A stretch of DNA of 5,723 bases from Desulfobacteraceae bacterium (GTDB lineage Bacteria > Desulfobacterota > Desulfobacteria > Desulfobacterales > BuS5). Location: assembly GCA_030592105.1 (NCBI GenBank), contig JAUVKE010000178.1, positions 1-5,723 of the forward strand. The letters are read 5' to 3'. The notes under the pieces were generated by a model that had not been told where the DNA came from, ran no database searches, and saw only the letters and a list, made by a program, of their open reading frames with translations. Below, piece by piece: positions 5,633-5,723 of the stretch. The translations under genes and the position numbers were made by a program. How positions within the stretch are numbered: position 1 is the stretch's first letter; each line of letters starts with the position of its first letter.

Positions 5633-5689
5633 TTTTATGCCTAATATGGGATAAAATGCTTCAATTATCACAACGAATTGTAATTTTAT
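5633..5689 (-). pseudogene. Possible N-terminal remnant of the same glycosyltransferase
   Basis: In a different frame from the C-terminal fragment, the minus strand encodes IKLQFVVIIEAFYPILGIK and then a TAA (5630-5632). The hydrophobic strand followed by FYPILG looks like the first strand and loop of GT4 enzymes, which typically continue GGAE. Only GTG at 5671-5669 is available as a start, and there is no ribosome binding site. If real, this plus the fragment at 5215-5625 is one gene with an internal deletion of roughly 200 codons. The match is short, so chance remains possible. Confidence 0.35.
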
Positions 5690-5723
5690 AAGAAAAGTTT
5701 TTTAAAAATAAACGTTTTTTTCA

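Overview
The window looks like chromosomal DNA of a mid- to low-GC Gram-negative bacterium. An anaerobic, Desulfobacterota-like host is my best guess. That rests on an AlgD-type GDP-mannose dehydrogenase, a bi-domain polysaccharide oxidoreductase, an Rpn (YhgA-like) nuclease gene, and intergenic 7-bp and 8-bp repeats of a kind I recall from such genomes. The taxonomic guess is an inference; no marker gene is present.

All supported genes lie on the minus strand, so transcription runs from high to low coordinates. First comes a broken family-4 glycosyltransferase (about 5215-5689). Its C-terminal sugar-nucleotide half survives, and a short piece that looks like its N-terminus lies just upstream in another frame. 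Next, coupled through an ATGA overlap, is a 742-residue fusion of an MDR-type dehydrogenase and a Gfo/Idh/MocA oxidoreductase (2990-5218). After about 100 bp comes an Rpn-family PD-(D/E)XK nuclease (1810-2889), and after a further 170 bp with its own likely promoter comes algD (326-1639). Positions 1-325 hold no gene, but they contain a 7-bp tandem array followed by an 8-bp tandem array.

The glycosyltransferase, the fusion oxidoreductase and AlgD fit one theme: making nucleotide-sugar precursors and assembling an exopolysaccharide or surface glycan. No polymerase or export genes are visible. The rpn gene is out of place in that pathway and reads as an accessory insertion.

Two observations stand out. 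First, the rpn gene contains an in-frame internal ATG (2130) behind a near-perfect Shine-Dalgarno sequence, while the full-length start has none. This would make a separate 106-residue C-terminal protein, matching the gene-within-gene (toxin and intragenic antitoxin) layout described for E. coli rpn genes. Second, five units of the same 8-bp repeat family seen at 192-263 sit in frame inside the oxidoreductase gene at 3614-3653. They add a Ser/Pro/Leu/Thr-rich loop to an otherwise conserved domain, so the repeat appears able to spread into coding sequence.
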